Source: Acanthosepion esculentum (Eukaryota > Mollusca > Cephalopoda > Sepiida > Sepiidae). Taken from it: DNA of 64,000 nt. The DNA is taken from NCBI GenBank assembly GCA_964036315.1, contig OZ038498.1, positions 10,230,468 to 10,294,467 of the forward strand. The letters are read 5' to 3'. A program made the translations under genes and the position numbers. Positions 1 through 64,000 of this stretch are shown here, in pieces. The notes beneath the pieces are model-generated. The model had not been told where the DNA came from, ran no database searches, and saw nothing but the letters and a program-made list of their open reading frames with translations. The number at the start of each line of letters is the position of its first letter. Positions within the stretch are counted from its first letter, which is position 1.

Positions 1-30
1 TAAATATACCACACCTTAAGACTATATTTC

Positions 31-76
<46 letters not shown>

Positions 77-453
77 CTCACTTCATTTCAATCTAAATAA
101 CTTTAATGTCAATTTCAGTGTGATCATAAATCATCATAATATTAGACAAGGGTAAATCTTGAAAAGGTGTAGGGAAAAAAATACAACACAATCAGTTGAT
201 AAACCTGTATGGAATAAAAATTAGTATTTATGTAGTCAAGATTCAAAGAAAATGTGAAAGGAACAATTCCATTAGCATTTAAAAACTTAAATGCCAAAAA
301 GAAAGAAATCCCAGAAAAATACTTCCGCATAACTTAATATTTGATTGACAAATGAGAAAATGTGGTTAATATTTTGCTGTTAATTACATTGTATCCACAA
401 TGGTCGGATTGAAAAATCTTTTAATTTTTTTTTTTTTTTTTTTTTTTTTGTAG
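1..453. other. Upstream noncoding sequence with a TA microsatellite
   Basis: A (TA)n run occupies about 33-74. The rest is A+T-rich with no gene I can recognise, ending in the polypyrimidine tract of the putative acceptor at 453. Probably intronic sequence of the same gene. Confidence 0.5.
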
Positions 454-584
454 GAAACAGGAAATTGTACACAGAAAGAACTGGAGTCAAACACAAGTGA
501 AGTTTCCCTGCTAAAGTATTTCCTTTTAAGAATTTACCTCATCCTTGAATCTTGAACGTCTTTTCACATTGCCATTCCTCTTTG
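454..584 (+). other. 5' UTR part of the first coding exon
   Basis: A run of about 26 T ends in GTAG at 450-453, a strong 3' splice site, so the exon probably starts at 454 and the promoter and an upstream noncoding exon lie outside the window. A TGA at 546 closes the reading frame upstream of the ATG at 585. The alternative, transcription starting inside this segment, cannot be excluded. Confidence 0.5.
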
Positions 585-62831
<62,247 letters not shown>

Positions 62832-63319
62832 AGGGGGGGGTGCATTATTATAAAAAGAAAAGAAAACACGCGTATAACAAAAGTAGTGATGAAAAAAAGA
62901 AACAACAGTGGCAACAAGTTCTATCAATATTGCTAGTAATCCTACCAGTAGTACTATTATTATTATTATTACTACTACTACTACTACAACTAATCTGATA
63001 CTAATTAAAGAACTTATGTAAATGCAAGATCATAGTGCCATAAAAATATGGAGCCAGAAATGTGTGCAAGAAAAAAGAAAATCAAACAAAAAAATAGAAA
63101 GAAAGAAACAGGAAAAACTGAAAAAAAAAACTGAAAATAAGCGGGAAAAGTGAATCATTTGTTTTTGTTAAAATTTTAAAAACATCAAAAGACAATGCAA
63201 TTGAATCTTATTGATTGGAAAATAATTTTTCTTTCTATTAAAATAAGAAAAAATAAAATAAAAAATACAAAAATAAAAGTTTTTTCTTTTTTCTTTAAAG
63301 TTTTTTTAAACTTTGGATG
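62832..63319 (+). other. Start of the SLC20 3' UTR
   Basis: Follows the TGA directly, with a G run (62833-62840), short (TTA)n and (CTA)n runs (about 62952-62988) and A-rich sequence with several possible AATAAA-like signals (for example about 63251). The true poly(A) site cannot be fixed from sequence. Confidence 0.5.
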
Positions 63320-63820
63320 CAGCATCTATTTTGCAGAAAACATTGTCATGATGACACTGGCTACAAAATAGATGCTGTGTCCATTGTCTTGATGCCACTG
63401 GCTACAAAATAGATGCTGTGTCCATTGTCTTGATGCCACTGGCTACAAAATAGATGCTGTGTCCATTGTCTTGATGCCACTGGCTACAAAATAGATGCTG
63501 TGTCCATTGTCTTGATGCCACTGGCTACAAAATAGATGCTGTGTCCATTGTCTTGATGCCACTGGCTACAAAATAGATGCTGTGTCCATTGTCTTGATGC
63601 CACTGGCTACAAAATAGATGCTGTGTCCATTGTCTTGATGCCACTGGCTACAAAATAGATGCTGTGTCCATTGTCTTGATGCCACTGGCTACAAAATAGA
63701 TGCTGTGTCCATTGTCTTGATGCCACTGGCTACAAAATAGATGCTGTGTCCATTGTCTTGATGCCACTGGCTACAAAATAGATGCTGTGTCCATTGTCTT
63801 GATGCCACTGGCTACAATGT
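63320..63820 (+). repeat. 41-bp minisatellite downstream of the stop codon
   Basis: About 12 near-identical copies of a 41-bp unit beginning CTACAAAATAGATGCTGTGT and ending TCTTGATGCCACTGG. The first unit differs (GCAGCATCTATTTTGCAG), which gives a local inverted match. It may lie in the 3' UTR or just beyond it. Confidence 0.95.
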
Positions 63821-64000
63821 TGACTTCCAAATAAATGAGAAACCAAAAAGTCTTTAATTATTTAACTTTCACCAATTCTGGACATGGAACCAGCAAATAA
63901 AAATGTTACAAGTTTGATGCACTGTTAGCAAATTTAAAGCAATATTGCTTGGTGCTTACAAATTAAATAACAGGTATTGTTAGCAGTCAGTAAAATATTA

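Noticed and set aside
552..584. Upstream non-ATG start for SLC20
   Set aside because: The frame is open from 549, but the first ATG at 585 gives the expected short PiT N-terminus; TGA at 546 limits any extension.
63320..63820. CRISPR-like regular repeat
   Set aside because: The 41-bp units are contiguous with no unique spacers, and the sequence is from a eukaryote.

Overview
The window is a piece of an A+T-rich animal genome that holds one protein-coding gene spread over almost its full length. The gene is on the + strand and encodes a sodium-dependent phosphate transporter of the SLC20/PiT (PHO4) family. I reassembled 15 coding exons from 585 to 62831, all with GT/AG introns and matching phases. 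They give 561 residues, or 552 if a 27-nt microexon is left out, plus part of a 5' UTR exon (from about 454) and the start of the 3' UTR. Both PiT signature segments are intact: [10 protein letters not shown] at residues 29-38 and GGNDVSNAIGP at 414-424. Both P-x-S-x-T-H segments are also present. Coding sequence is about 2.6% of the window. Introns run from 108 bp to about 15 kb.

The host is probably a mollusc, plausibly a cephalopod such as an octopus. Reasons are the very large repeat-packed introns, long TA and TATC arrays, several tRNA-derived SINE families, and a short PiT central loop. This is inference; nothing in the window names the species.

Layout. Intron 1 holds two hAT elements and a truncated Tc1-like element. 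Intron 2 holds a 0.6-kb tandem duplication and a SINE. Intron 3 holds a near-perfect 271-bp palindrome. Intron 4 holds a 1.2-kb TATC array and a solo LTR. Intron 5 holds a 1.2-kb TA/ACTACAG array. Intron 6 holds the first foldback element. Intron 7 (about 13 kb) holds a solo LTR, a 5S-rRNA/tRNA composite SINE, a triplicated hairpin-rich repeat and more foldback elements. Intron 8 (about 15 kb) is a transposon graveyard: pogo-type, piggyBac-like and Tc1-like elements, two nested LINEs, a hAT element with a mariner element inside it, and a dead gag-protease retroelement. Intron 9 holds an inverted repeat enclosing a tRNA-like gene. Intron 10 holds a third solo LTR, a hAT transposase relic and a ten-copy 108-bp array. 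The remaining introns hold LINE, Tc1, foldback and hAT pieces. A 41-bp minisatellite lies downstream of the stop codon.

The most unusual signal is a set of palindromic (foldback) elements, eight loci in all, most of whose arms carry CTGAnGA - stem - GAAAC. This resembles the catalytic core of a hammerhead ribozyme. In six of the loci a tRNA-like module sits near the centre. Target-site duplications could be read directly for many elements, so their boundaries are well supported. No bacterial-type genes, CRISPR arrays or complete transposase or reverse transcriptase genes were found.
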